From: Amycolatopsis tucumanensis
GTDB lineage: Bacteria > Actinomycetota > Actinomycetes > Mycobacteriales > Pseudonocardiaceae
Assembly: GCF_021654135.1 (NCBI RefSeq)
Contig: NZ_JAKGSD010000013.1
Span: 62,001-126,000 of the forward strand
DNA: 64,000 bases
Reading direction: 5' to 3'
Below the pieces are notes generated by a model. The model was given only the letters and a program-made list of their open reading frames with translations. It had not been told where the DNA came from and did no database searches. This document shows, one piece after another, positions 1 through 8,875 of the stretch; within the stretch, counting starts at the first letter, position 1, and each line of letters opens with the position of its first letter. Both the position numbers and the translations under genes were made by a program.

Positions 1-368
1 TCGAAGATCTGCACCTCTTCGGCCTGGGTGTAGCCGACGCGCTGGGTGTTCTCGTCCCACTGGTCGATCAGCCGCTGCGCCTCGTCCTCCTCCCCCGCCT
101 CCACCACGATCACCGGGATGGTGGGGTGCTGGTCGACGCACAGGCGGTTGGCCAGCACACGGCTGAACCCGTAGCGCAGGCGCAGATTGCCGTTCTCGTC
201 CGGGTTCGCGGTGACCGCGGTTTTCACCCCGTACTTAGCGACGCTGTCGCACAGGCCCGGGTTCTTCGCCCGGATGTCGTCGATCTCGCGCGAGTTGTCG
301 TCGAGAACGAGCTCGAACGGATCGACGTAATAGAGACCCGGGGTTTCCCAGGTCTTCACGGTGTTCAC
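1..368 (-). CDS. ParB-like nuclease-domain protein (partial, C-terminus off the left edge)
   Basis: About 122 residues are visible and the rest lies beyond the left edge. The N-terminal strand (YYVDPFELVLDDNSREID) followed by helices containing RYGFSRVLANRLC and an IPVIVV strand resembles the ParB/Sulfiredoxin N-terminal domain, where a G-x-R-x-x-A-type loop binds nucleotide or DNA. Start is GTG at 368, chosen because AGGAG lies 6 nt upstream. That codon overlaps the TGA of the small gene upstream (GTGA), so the two are probably translationally coupled. Stand-alone ParB-like proteins of this kind are common in integrative elements, phages and accessory islands rather than as the chromosomal ParB; which applies here cannot be told from the fragment. 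Confidence 0.7.
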   Translation of the reverse strand, partial: MNTVKTWETPGLYYVDPFELVLDDNSREIDDIRAKNPGLCDSVAKYGVKTAVTANPDENGNLRLRYGFSRVLANRLCVDQHPTIPVIVVEAGEEDEAQRLIDQWDENTQRVGYTQAEEVQIF

Positions 369-691
369 TGTGGACTCCTTTCACTCGTTTCTTGATTGCC
401 GTTGGGGAAGTAGTCGGCGCTACAGCACGGCCCGACCCACCCATCACCGTGACGAACCGCGGCTTCGACCGGACCGACGCGGCGGCAGATCAGGCATTCG
501 ACAGCTCCGGCGTCGGGGAACGACGGAGGTTCGGGTGCGACGAGAGGCGGATGGGCTTCGGCCATCGCGGGTGTGGTCACGGCGTCGACGACCGCCTCGT
601 ACAGCGGCGTCGGTTCCAGCAGCTCGTCGTCGAGAGCGCTGGACGTGGCGGAATGGCCGACGTTTCCAGGCTCGAACAGCCAGTGGGACAT
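365..691 (-). CDS. Small Cys-rich (zinc-finger-like) hypothetical protein
   Basis: 108 residues. I do not recognise a named family. The C-terminal half carries ECLICRRVG and, about 25 residues later, GPCCSADYF: a CxxC plus CC arrangement that suggests one bound zinc. The N-terminal half is acidic and proline-rich and probably disordered. Start ATG at 691 has AGGAG about 14 nt upstream, a long spacing; an in-frame TTG at 715 is an alternative. The stop overlaps the ParB-like start by 4 bases. That overlap and the conserved-looking Cys spacing are the main evidence that it is real. Probably a DNA- or protein-binding accessory of the ParB-like gene (inference). Confidence 0.6.
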   Translation of the reverse strand: MSHWLFEPGNVGHSATSSALDDELLEPTPLYEAVVDAVTTPAMAEAHPPLVAPEPPSFPDAGAVECLICRRVGPVEAAVRHGDGWVGPCCSADYFPNGNQETSERSPQ

Positions 692-1149
692 GACGGTCTT
701 CAGTGCTCCTCTCAAGGCTGCAGCGGGTGCCGAGGCCCCTCATCGCCGGGACCGGCTGACGAGCCGCTCGCTCAAGCCGAGTAGGACCTCGCCGCGTGGC
801 GAGAGACGCAGCCTCGGACGCCGCTTCGAGTTCGACAACATCACGAAGGCCGCCACTGGGAGCGCTTTCCCGAAAACCTCGGGAATGTGGACCGAATTCA
901 CCGATCACGAATTCGGCACGCTCGAAACGTTTCCGCGCGCGGACTCGATCAGCTAACCGTGCGCCACCCGGCCGGTCTTGACTCGCCCGACCGGCAGCCT
1001 GCTATGTTGGCCTACTCACCCCAGCGTGGTGAGAGCAGGTGGCGTGACCTGCCCGACGAGTCCGAGCAGTCGCCCCGCCGCTCCCACCGGCGCAGTCCCC
1101 GCACCCGGCCTGGCGGCTCCGTCTCGGATTCCACTCCACTGGAGCCCGC
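692..1149. other. Divergent intergenic region (about 460 bp)
   Basis: No convincing gene. It separates the leftward ParB-like pair from the rightward NTase operon. Short open frames exist on both strands but lack start signals and domain-like content. Confidence 0.5.
978..1008 (+). promoter_or_regulatory. Candidate promoter for the NTase-SLATT operon
   Basis: TTGACT at 978-983 and TATGTT at 1003-1008, spacing 19 (18 if CTATGT is the -10). This is the only sigma70-like pair I see upstream of the operon, and it would give a leader of roughly 135 nt. The spacing is slightly long, so treat as tentative. Confidence 0.35.
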
Positions 1150-2229
1150 ATGACGCTGGAACCCGACGGCGATGATCCCTACGCCTCCCCTGTTCGGCCA
1201 CCGCTGGTGGGTGATCAGACTCCGGAAGGCCGGATCGCCGGATTCGCCTGGGACGGCGCGGGGAACGACGCGATCTCGACCCACCTCGACGATCGCCTCC
1301 TCCTCGAGGGTGATCAGGACCTCGCGTGTCCCCCCGATCGCCGCGTGCCGCAGACCGTCGACGACACCGGTGGCGTGATGCCGCCGCGCGACCTGCCCGC
1401 CGATCAGGTGCCCCGTGCGGACACCCTGGACGCCGGGATTCCCGCGCACGCCGATCTCCTCCTCGACCTCCCGGCCGCGCCCTGGCAGCCCCTGGCCCGG
1501 CCGCTGTTCGCCGCTGTCCACGCGACCGGCCACCGGATCTGGCTCAGCGGTGGTTCGGTCCGCGGCCTCCTCACCGGGGAAGCCGCGCGAACCGTCAAAG
1601 ATCTGGATCTCTCCGGCACGGTGCCGGCGGGCCGCTTCACCGACACGGCACGGCAGACGCTCCGCGCGTACCGGATGTCGGAGTTCCGCACCACCATCAC
1701 GCCGCACACCCTCGTCTGCGCCGTCGTACCACCTGGACAGAGAACACGGCTGATCGAGTACCGCGGCCTGAGCCAGGGCGGGTTCCGGTTCCCCGCCGTC
1801 GGCAGCAGCCTGTCCGAGGACGCACGCCACCGGGACTTCACGTTCAACGCCCTGCACTACGACACCCTTGGGCACCGGGTGTTTGACGGCAGCGGCACGG
1901 GAATTCGCGATCTCCTCGGACCGGCCCGGCGGTTCGACCCCCTCAAACGCCCAACGGACCCGGTCGCGCGGGCCGAGATCCTGATCCGGGCGGCGAAGTT
2001 CTTCGTGCGCTGGACCAAAACCGACTGTGACCTCACACCATTCCTCGAGTGGGTCGCGACCTTCGACGACGGCTGGCACGAAGCGCTCGGCACCAGGACG
2101 CTCAGCAGACTGACCGACGACTACGAGCAGAACGTCGTCGGTCCCCCCGGCCGGCACCAGGAATACCTCGACCTGTTGCCCCCGCAAGGGCGAAAACTCA
2201 TCGAGAAACTGCGGGAGGCCGCCCGATGA
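1150..2229 (+). CDS. CCA-adding/poly(A) polymerase head-type nucleotidyltransferase
   Basis: 359 residues. The polymerase-beta-like nucleotidyltransferase core is clear: WLSGGSVRG at 131-139 (nucleotide-binding GGxVR), D151 and D153 in KDLDLSG as metal-binding carboxylates, RHRDFTFNAL around 226-235 as the class II CCA-enzyme RRDFTxNAL motif, then a basic DPVARAEILIRAAKFF stretch. The usual helical tRNA-binding body is mostly missing, and the first 100 residues are proline-rich and unlike the family. It is therefore not a housekeeping CCA enzyme. Start ATG has GGAG 5 nt upstream; an in-frame ATG at 1378 is possible. First gene of a five-gene operon, ATGA-overlapping the next. It may nucleotidylate an RNA or protein, or make a signal nucleotide (inference). 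Confidence 0.75.
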   Translation: MTLEPDGDDPYASPVRPPLVGDQTPEGRIAGFAWDGAGNDAISTHLDDRLLLEGDQDLACPPDRRVPQTVDDTGGVMPPRDLPADQVPRADTLDAGIPAHADLLLDLPAAPWQPLARPLFAAVHATGHRIWLSGGSVRGLLTGEAARTVKDLDLSGTVPAGRFTDTARQTLRAYRMSEFRTTITPHTLVCAVVPPGQRTRLIEYRGLSQGGFRFPAVGSSLSEDARHRDFTFNALHYDTLGHRVFDGSGTGIRDLLGPARRFDPLKRPTDPVARAEILIRAAKFFVRWTKTDCDLTPFLEWVATFDDGWHEALGTRTLSRLTDDYEQNVVGPPGRHQEYLDLLPPQGRKLIEKLREAAR

Positions 2230-3488
2230 GCGCCACGCATCGTCCGCTGAGCCCCTGGGTCGCGATGATCACCGACCGGGACGCCCGGCCCGTGGTCAAC
2301 GACGGCGACGATCGCGCCGATGCCCGCACCCTCCCCTGGTTCGACACCGACTGGGCGCGCGTCGCGGTGCCCCTGCGCGACGGCCGCCACGCGCTAGGCC
2401 TCGCGGACGCTCGCGGAACTACCGTGGTGGAGCTCGACGACTACGGCAGCCCCATCACCGTCAGCCCCACCGCGCTGGGGATTCTCAGCCGCTGGGAGGA
2501 GCACTGGCCGCTCGTCGGCGCCACGCTCGAGGAGGACATCGCCGCCCTGTCCACCGAGAGTCTCCCCCTGCGGTATTGGTTGCTGGAACGGCTCGCGGAC
2601 GAGGGCGACCCACCAGACGAGGTGTTCACCATCCTGCCCTGGCACCTGCTGAACCGCGCCGCCGACTCCGTGACCGCCGCGTTGCAGCCGGACGGTCGCC
2701 TCGGCGAGCTCGTGGAAATCCGGCACTGGCTCACACCGGCCGTCCGCGGCCTCGCCGGACCGCTCGAACAACTCGACCACGGTTTGCGCACCGGCGACGG
2801 CGCGATCGCACGACTGGGCGCCGCGGCGCTGCTGTCGAACCTGCTCACCCTGCCGCTCGAGCGGATTCCCGGTTCCGCACGCACGGCCGTGCGCCGCTTG
2901 GTTGTCGCGCTGGGACGGACCGAACCGGTGTTCCGCCACACCTCCCGCGTAGTCGCGGCGAGACTGACCGACGCCGAGGCTACTCCCCTGCGCGGCGTGG
3001 TCAGCTCCACACTGGAGGCCGCGGCAGGCACGCACGATGTGCGAGAACGCAGTCAGAGCCTGGGCGACGACTCCCGCCGGCTCCGGCTGACCGAGACCCA
3101 GGCCGGCCGTCTGCGCCTCAGCGTGCGGTTGCGCCGGGATCAGAGCGGCGTCAGTCCGCTGGCCGAACTCACCGACGCCTTTCTGCCGGTGCACCTGGCC
3201 TCCCGGGACCGCCGCGACAGGCGACCCTACTGGATCGCCCTCCAGCCGGAGGGCGGCCACTGGTCCGGCGCCCTCAACCTGTCCCTTCCCCATGGGACGT
3301 CCGTGGTGGAGGCCGACGACGTCCCGGTCGGACCCGAGGAGCTGGCCTCCCTGGATCCCAGTGACCTGACGCCCTCGCTGCACGCGAGCACCACACCCAC
3401 CGCGAACCAGTGGCTGGACATCGCCGACCGCCTGCCGGAGCCGCACCCGGTCCGGATCGCCGCCCGCACCTTCGAGGACTCGCTCTGA
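2226..3488 (+). CDS. Conserved-operon protein of unknown function
   Basis: 420 residues, not recognised. No signal peptide, membrane segment or Cys cluster. The N-terminal 80 residues look like beta strands (VAVPLRDGRHALGLADARGT). The middle is alpha-helical and Leu/Ala/Arg-rich. The last 150 residues alternate strands with a conserved-looking segment PYWIALQPEGGHWSGALNLS. The start overlaps the NTase stop (ATGA at 2226-2229) and the stop is 2 nt before the next ATG, so it is made together with the NTase and the peptidase-propeller protein. A substrate, inhibitor or adaptor of the NTase would fit, but nothing in the sequence proves a role. Confidence 0.7.
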   Translation: MSATHRPLSPWVAMITDRDARPVVNDGDDRADARTLPWFDTDWARVAVPLRDGRHALGLADARGTTVVELDDYGSPITVSPTALGILSRWEEHWPLVGATLEEDIAALSTESLPLRYWLLERLADEGDPPDEVFTILPWHLLNRAADSVTAALQPDGRLGELVEIRHWLTPAVRGLAGPLEQLDHGLRTGDGAIARLGAAALLSNLLTLPLERIPGSARTAVRRLVVALGRTEPVFRHTSRVVAARLTDAEATPLRGVVSSTLEAAAGTHDVRERSQSLGDDSRRLRLTETQAGRLRLSVRLRRDQSGVSPLAELTDAFLPVHLASRDRRDRRPYWIALQPEGGHWSGALNLSLPHGTSVVEADDVPVGPEELASLDPSDLTPSLHASTTPTANQWLDIADRLPEPHPVRIAARTFEDSL

Positions 3489-3490
3489 CC

Positions 3491-6400
3491 ATGACCGCCA
3501 TCGACCTGACCATCGACGCGCTGGTGGCCGCATCCGTCTCCACGGAAGACATCGAGCGAGCGGGATCGCAACTCTACGACCACCGGAACGTCCTGGTGAA
3601 CGCCATCCGGGCGGGCGTGGCACGCGACGACGCCGCCGCACTCCGGGCGTTGTGCTACGAAAAACGAGCCGCGCACACGATTCTCAACGACCAAGCACCG
3701 CCCCCGGCCTTCTTCCGGGCGAAGGCGCTCGCCGGCGCGCCCTTCGAGCCGCGGGCCCACGGAACGGTCCACGCCGCACGCGCCCTCGCCGCCCTGGGCC
3801 TGGTCCTCGTCGAGGGCGACGCGGACCACCTGGAGGTTTTCCGCCGGTGGATCAGCTGTTGCGGGCTCGAGGTCCCCGCGGCACCGATCACGGAGCTCCC
3901 TGCCACCGTCACCAGCAGGCACGCGGAGACCATCCGTGGCCTGGCCGAACGGGGCGATCTCGATCTGCTGACCCTCGTCTGGATGCTCGACCTGGACGGA
4001 TGGCTGCATCCCGCCACCGGGAAGGGACCGGTCCGGCGCGGACCGAGCACCACGGTCCTGCTCGATCTCGGTGACACCGGACAGCGCGCCGTCCTGACCA
4101 TCGCGCGCCTGCCCGGCTTTCCCGCAGGCCTGGTCCCTGATCCCTCGGTGATGGCCCTGTCCTCGGCCGACGAGGAGTTCCATTCCGCGCTGCGCGAAGC
4201 GTGGTCGGCCGCGGGCGGTCACGCCGGGCACACCCTGCTGTGGTCGTTGAGCGACCGGGCCGGTCCCGTCATCCGCGTCACCAACCGGTCGCTCAGTCTC
4301 GCCTTCGCGGTGCTCCTGGACGAGACACGCAGGCTCGGACGTGGGTTCCTCGGGGTCCTGACCGTCCGCCGGCTGCGGCCCAGGACCGCGATCGTCGGAC
4401 AGCTCGACCCGGACAACCCCGATGCGGCCGCTCCGGTGTCCGGCTACGAGGCGAAGCTCGCCGCGATCGACGAACAGACCCGCGTCATCCTCCCCCGAAA
4501 GAACCGGGTGGAGGCCGAACGCGCCAATGCCCGCTACGGCCATGGTGCCGAGCTGGCCTTCGTCGACACCTGGAAGCAGGCCGCACGAACCGGCCGCGCC
4601 GTCGACCGGCGCCGCCTGCTCACGATCGCCGTCGTCGCCTTGCTCCTGATCGTGTTCGGCGCTTTCGGGCTGTACCGCATCGCCGATTCCCGGCGCGGCG
4701 ACGAACAGCGCCGCGCGGTCGCCGCCGATCTCGCGGCCCGAGCGATCACCTTGCGGGAGACGGATCCGTCCCTGTCCGCCAGGCTGGGCCTCGCCGCGCA
4801 CCGGATCGACCCGGCCAACAGCCGAGCCGTGGACGCCCTGCGCGACGTCCTGCAAGCCAACCGCAACGTCGTCCGCACCTGGCAAGCCGACCCGGCCCGA
4901 GTGGACAGCGTCGCGGTGAATTCGACCCAGCACCGCATCGTGACCTCGGGCACCGAGAACACGACCAAGGTGTGGGACCTGACGACCGGCCGCCTCACCG
5001 GAACCCTCCCCCGCTACGCCTACCAGCTCGTCGCGGCACAGGAGCAGGCGATGGCCGCGGCCGCCACCTACGACGGCGTGGCGTTGTTCGACATCGGCCC
5101 CGGCGCCCCGGCCGAACTCGGTCTCCTGCCGGACGCGGCGTGCACCACGAGCGACTCGGTGGTCGCCTTCGATTTCACCCACGACGACACCACGCTCGAC
5201 GTGGTGTGGAAGGACGGCGCCGTCTCCCGCTACGACGTGGTGACCCGATCCGAGACGATGTGCCGACCATGGCAGGACGTCCTCGCACCGCTCACGTTCA
5301 CCCAGCCCCTGCCGACGGACAAGGTGGTCGCCGCCGACATCGTCGGCACCCAGACCGCCGCGGACGCCGATGAAGTCGTGCTCGTGCTGACGGACAACAC
5401 CGTCGTGTCCGCACGACTCGGTGGCAAGGACGCCCACCGGGAGGTGCGTGCCGACGAACTCACCGGTGATGCGACGCTCGTGGCCGCCGACGCCGGCATG
5501 GTCGCCGTCGCCACCGCACAAGGCGTCGCGGTGTGGCAGCGCGGCGAGCACCGCCTCCTGACCAACCCGGCCGGCGGCTTCGGTTTCGCCCCGCGTGTGC
5601 TGGCCGATGCCCACGGGCACCTCCTCATCAGTGGTGACACCGGCACCGCCCTGGTCCCCCTGGCTGTGGACGGGTGGGCCATGCCGGACGGCCTCGCCAC
5701 CCTCAGCGGCGGCGCCGCCACCGTCGCCGCCATCAGCGACCGCGACCTCGTCGCAGGCGGCCCGGCCGGCCGCATCTCCGTGATCGCCGACTCGTCGGGT
5801 GAGCTCGCCCTCGGCCAGAACTCCCGCACCACCGCGATCACCTTCACGGCCGACAACAAGATCCTCGCGGCCGAAGTCCGCGCGGGCGCACGGGGCACGA
5901 ACACCTACGGCCCGGTGCTGATCGATCCGGCGAACCCCGTCGACGAGTCCGACGGGGCCGCCCGCCTCCCACGCTGGACCTACGGCGACGACGAGCCCGT
6001 CCTGTTCTACGCCAACGCCACCGCGTCGACGCCCGGTCTCGTCGCCACCGCCGGCCAGGTGTACGGCCGCGGCGGCGTTCTCGTCTGGAAGACCAGCGAC
6101 CACACCAATCCGCGGCCACTCCAGCTCCCGCCACCCGACGAGGGCGACCTCCGCCCCGAACAACGCATCATCGCCAACGTCGAATTCAGCGGCGACGGCT
6201 CGTTGCTCGTCGCGCGGCACGTCTCCGGTCAGGTCGGCATCTGGTCCACACGGGACTGGTCACAGCTCGGCACACTGGACCTGAAACCCGGCAATCCCCG
6301 CATGCTCGTGCGCGGCAACCTCGGCATCTTCGTCGAGGGTGAGGACGCCGCCGCCGAGATCGTCCAGTTCGACCTCACCACCCGGCAGCAGCTTCACCGG

Positions 6401-6904
6401 GTGCCGGCGCCCGGCGCGTTCCGCTTGGCGGCCGACAGGGACGGCTCTCGCGTGGTGAGCATGAGCAGGGACGGCGAAGTCCAGCTGCGGAACCCGGACC
6501 TGACACCGGCGGGTGAGCCGTGGCGAGTCCCCAACAACGGCGCGCAGTACTGGGAGATCGCGATGAACGGAGCCGGAACCCTGCTCGCCGTGCCGCAGGG
6601 CGATCAGCTCGCCATCTACGACGTCGACACCCAGACCCTGGCGATGCCGCCGTTCACCGCGGAAGGCGAAGACATCATCGAAGTGGCGTGGTCACCGGAC
6701 GACAGCTTGATCGCCGCCAGTCCGCTGCCACCCCAGCGGGGCCTGAAGAACGCCGGCGGCCTGCGGGTGTGGAAGACCGGAGGCCTGGACTGGACGAAGC
6801 AAGTGTGCCGGTGGGCCGGCGGCGGTCTCTCCCAAGCCGATTGGAACCGCTACGTCGGTGACACCATCCCCTACCTCGACCTCTGCGCGGAGGCACACCC
6901 ATGA
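3491..6904 (+). CDS. Membrane-anchored Lon-like peptidase / beta-propeller protein
   Basis: 1137 residues. An N-terminal helical region (1-150) resembles effector-associated adaptor segments. Residues about 185-345 look like a Lon-type (S16) peptidase fold: S267 in NRSLSLAFAVLLDE aligns with the catalytic Ser of PxxGPSAGxA, and K322 in GYEAKLAAIDEQTRVILP aligns with the catalytic Lys of the GGxxEKxLAA motif. One transmembrane helix follows (about 376-398, LLTIAVVALLLIVFGAFGLY). After that come WD40-like beta-propeller blades to the end (TTKVWDLTTG, QVGIWSTRDW, LRVWKTGGLDW). The CRWAGGGLSQADWNRYVGD tail is typical of actinobacterial propeller proteins in conflict systems. No STAND/NACHT P-loop is present. 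Probably senses a signal with the external or internal propeller and cleaves a target; catalysis is untested. Confidence 0.7.
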   Translation: MTAIDLTIDALVAASVSTEDIERAGSQLYDHRNVLVNAIRAGVARDDAAALRALCYEKRAAHTILNDQAPPPAFFRAKALAGAPFEPRAHGTVHAARALAALGLVLVEGDADHLEVFRRWISCCGLEVPAAPITELPATVTSRHAETIRGLAERGDLDLLTLVWMLDLDGWLHPATGKGPVRRGPSTTVLLDLGDTGQRAVLTIARLPGFPAGLVPDPSVMALSSADEEFHSALREAWSAAGGHAGHTLLWSLSDRAGPVIRVTNRSLSLAFAVLLDETRRLGRGFLGVLTVRRLRPRTAIVGQLDPDNPDAAAPVSGYEAKLAAIDEQTRVILPRKNRVEAERANARYGHGAELAFVDTWKQAARTGRAVDRRRLLTIAVVALLLIVFGAFGLYRIADSRRGDEQRRAVAADLAARAITLRETDPSLSARLGLAAHRIDPANSRAVDALRDVLQANRNVVRTWQADPARVDSVAVNSTQHRIVTSGTENTTKVWDLTTGRLTGTLPRYAYQLVAAQEQAMAAAATYDGVALFDIGPGAPAELGLLPDAACTTSDSVVAFDFTHDDTTLDVVWKDGAVSRYDVVTRSETMCRPWQDVLAPLTFTQPLPTDKVVAADIVGTQTAADADEVVLVLTDNTVVSARLGGKDAHREVRADELTGDATLVAADAGMVAVATAQGVAVWQRGEHRLLTNPAGGFGFAPRVLADAHGHLLISGDTGTALVPLAVDGWAMPDGLATLSGGAATVAAISDRDLVAGGPAGRISVIADSSGELALGQNSRTTAITFTADNKILAAEVRAGARGTNTYGPVLIDPANPVDESDGAARLPRWTYGDDEPVLFYANATASTPGLVATAGQVYGRGGVLVWKTSDHTNPRPLQLPPPDEGDLRPEQRIIANVEFSGDGSLLVARHVSGQVGIWSTRDWSQLGTLDLKPGNPRMLVRGNLGIFVEGEDAAAEIVQFDLTTRQQLHRVPAPGAFRLAADRDGSRVVSMSRDGEVQLRNPDLTPAGEPWRVPNNGAQYWEIAMNGAGTLLAVPQGDQLAIYDVDTQTLAMPPFTAEGEDIIEVAWSPDDSLIAASPLPPQRGLKNAGGLRVWKTGGLDWTKQVCRWAGGGLSQADWNRYVGDTIPYLDLCAEAHP

Positions 6905-8859
6905 CCACACCGGCTCGCATCCTGATCGGCGTGTCCGCGCTCGCCGCCGGCCTGCTCACCGCCTGCGACAGCGAAACCCCGGCGCCGCCCCCACCCCCGT
7001 CGGCCGAGCCCGGCCCCGCCACCGTCGCCTTCGCCGACAGCACCCACATCCGCTTCGCGGACGCCTCCGGCCGCGTCTGGGGCAGCGTCCCGGTGGACGG
7101 CACACCGCTGGCGGCGGCCTGGTCGGCCGACGGTCAGTACTTCGCCTGGCTCGGTGACACCCGGCTGCACATCGTGGAAGCCGCCACTGGCACCGACCGT
7201 CCCCAGCCATGCCCCTGCTCCGGACTCGCCCGCCTCAGCGCCGGCTTCGCCACGGCCGGCGCCGACGGCAGCGCCCTGCTGTTGTTCGATCCGCGCGCCG
7301 GCGCCACCCTGGTTCCCCTCACACCTGCCGCGCCCTACACCACTGTGGTCGCCGGGGGACGTGAGGAAGTGGTGATCGCCCAGCCGGTGCCCGAAGAGAT
7401 CGCCGACTACCGCGGCCAGAGCACACTCCTGGCAGTCGGCTCCGACGGCAGGGCCCGGCCCATGATCGAGGGCACGTCGCGTGTGTCCATGGGCGGCGCC
7501 AGCACCGCACCCGACGACAGCCGGGTGGCCACCATCGAATCACCGAGCTCCGGCGCCTGCTGGAACGTTCCCGGGATCTTCGTGCTCGGCACGGCGCGCC
7601 CGAACCCGGCGTCGGAGCGGATGATCCCCGGCGACGGCAAGCTCACCGAAGCCGTGCTCACCGAGAACCGCATCGTCACCGACCTGAACTGGGCGGGCGG
7701 CGACACGATCGTCACCTTCGGGCCGAGCACCGGATGCCAGGTGCCCCATCCCCGTCGCTACCTCACCTATGCGTTGTCCGGCGGGGAGTGGACCTACCTC
7801 CGGGACGGCGCACTCGCGGTCGGCTACGGCGGAGGGGGACGCACCTACGCCATCGAACTCGGCGGCGACCAGCAAGCCCTGACCGACGAAGACCGGCGCG
7901 GGTCTCTCATCCTCACCACCGGCGACGGTCAGAGCCACGAACTGGCCGCGAATGTCACCGCGTTCTGGACCACGGTCTCCGAGCAAGCGGCCGGCCGGCC
8001 GGTGCCCAAAGCATCGCCGGAAGGGGACACCCACACGAGCGACCACGGCGCGCCGGTGGCCCAGCCCTTCCTCGACCTCGCCGGCAAACTCCGCGCGGCC
8101 CTGGACAGCGGAGACATCGACGCGGTGAACGCACTGTGCGCCGAGTGCGACGAGCCCACCCGGACACTGCTGGGCACGCCGTCCGGCCGGGAGCAACTCG
8201 GCCGCGCGCTGCGAACTCACCCCGCCGTCGACGAGGTGTCGGCGACGTTCCCCGGACTGGCGACCGCCGCGTGCGTCGACACCACGGAAGCGTCGGCGCC
8301 GTGCACGGCGGAGCAGATTCACGACGCCGGCGTCCTGGGCCTGACCGCGATCCTGGACATCGACGAAACCGGCAACAAGTACGCCGTACCGGTCGGCGGA
8401 TCGATCCGCTTCGTCCTGGAACCGTCCGGCGAGGCCCGCTGGACCGGGCAATCCACGTCCGCGAAGGACTACGCGCACAAAAGCGACTATCTGGACGAGC
8501 CGCAGTACTTCTTCCTGTCCACCGACGGCGCCTACTTGTGCGGGTTCAACACCGAGATGGCGGCGTGCCAGGGCGAAACCGAACCGGTTCCGCCGCGCCC
8601 GGAATCCTGCCCGGCCGAAGGACCCGGCTGGGGCTACGGGATGTACGTCGACACCGGCCGGGCCGACTTCCTCTGCTCCGGAGGTGTCATGTTCTATCCC
8701 CTGAACCGCGAACCGGGTGACCAGGACAAGCTCGCGCTGGGACAAACCATCGCCGCGGCAGGGTTCGCCTGCACCGCGGAACAGGACGGCGTCAGCTGCC
8801 GTCACGAGGAGACCGGGCACGGTTTCCTAGTCGCCGCTCACCGCAACCAGATCTTCTGA
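6901..8859 (+). CDS. Secreted lipoprotein with propeller-like repeats
   Basis: 652 residues. A lipoprotein signal peptide ends in LLTAC with C22 as the lipidated Cys, so the mature protein sits outside the membrane. Residues 35-360 contain repeating strand patterns such as TVAFADSTHIRFADASGRVWG and LAAAWSADGQYFAWLGDTRLH, as in TolB/WD40-like propellers. The C-terminal 250 residues contain several Cys pairs (CAECDEPTR, GVSCRHEETGHG) and are not recognised. The start overlaps the previous stop (ATGA at 6901-6904). Placed next to a membrane propeller protein and a SLATT protein, it may be the external sensor of the same machine (inference). Confidence 0.75.
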   Translation: MTTPARILIGVSALAAGLLTACDSETPAPPPPPSAEPGPATVAFADSTHIRFADASGRVWGSVPVDGTPLAAAWSADGQYFAWLGDTRLHIVEAATGTDRPQPCPCSGLARLSAGFATAGADGSALLLFDPRAGATLVPLTPAAPYTTVVAGGREEVVIAQPVPEEIADYRGQSTLLAVGSDGRARPMIEGTSRVSMGGASTAPDDSRVATIESPSSGACWNVPGIFVLGTARPNPASERMIPGDGKLTEAVLTENRIVTDLNWAGGDTIVTFGPSTGCQVPHPRRYLTYALSGGEWTYLRDGALAVGYGGGGRTYAIELGGDQQALTDEDRRGSLILTTGDGQSHELAANVTAFWTTVSEQAAGRPVPKASPEGDTHTSDHGAPVAQPFLDLAGKLRAALDSGDIDAVNALCAECDEPTRTLLGTPSGREQLGRALRTHPAVDEVSATFPGLATAACVDTTEASAPCTAEQIHDAGVLGLTAILDIDETGNKYAVPVGGSIRFVLEPSGEARWTGQSTSAKDYAHKSDYLDEPQYFFLSTDGAYLCGFNTEMAACQGETEPVPPRPESCPAEGPGWGYGMYVDTGRADFLCSGGVMFYPLNREPGDQDKLALGQTIAAAGFACTAEQDGVSCRHEETGHGFLVAAHRNQIF

Positions 8860-8875
8860 CCCGGCTGGAGGCGCC

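Noticed and set aside
1012-2187. Long leftward open frame opposite the NTase gene
   Set aside because: It lies antisense to a gene with clear nucleotidyltransferase motifs, has no ribosome-binding site and reads as low-complexity GC-shadow sequence.
3227-6220. 997-codon leftward open frame opposite the peptidase-propeller gene
   Set aside because: GC-driven antisense shadow: Gly/Arg/Val/Asp-rich, no domain pattern, while the + strand shows a transmembrane helix, peptidase-like motifs and propeller repeats.
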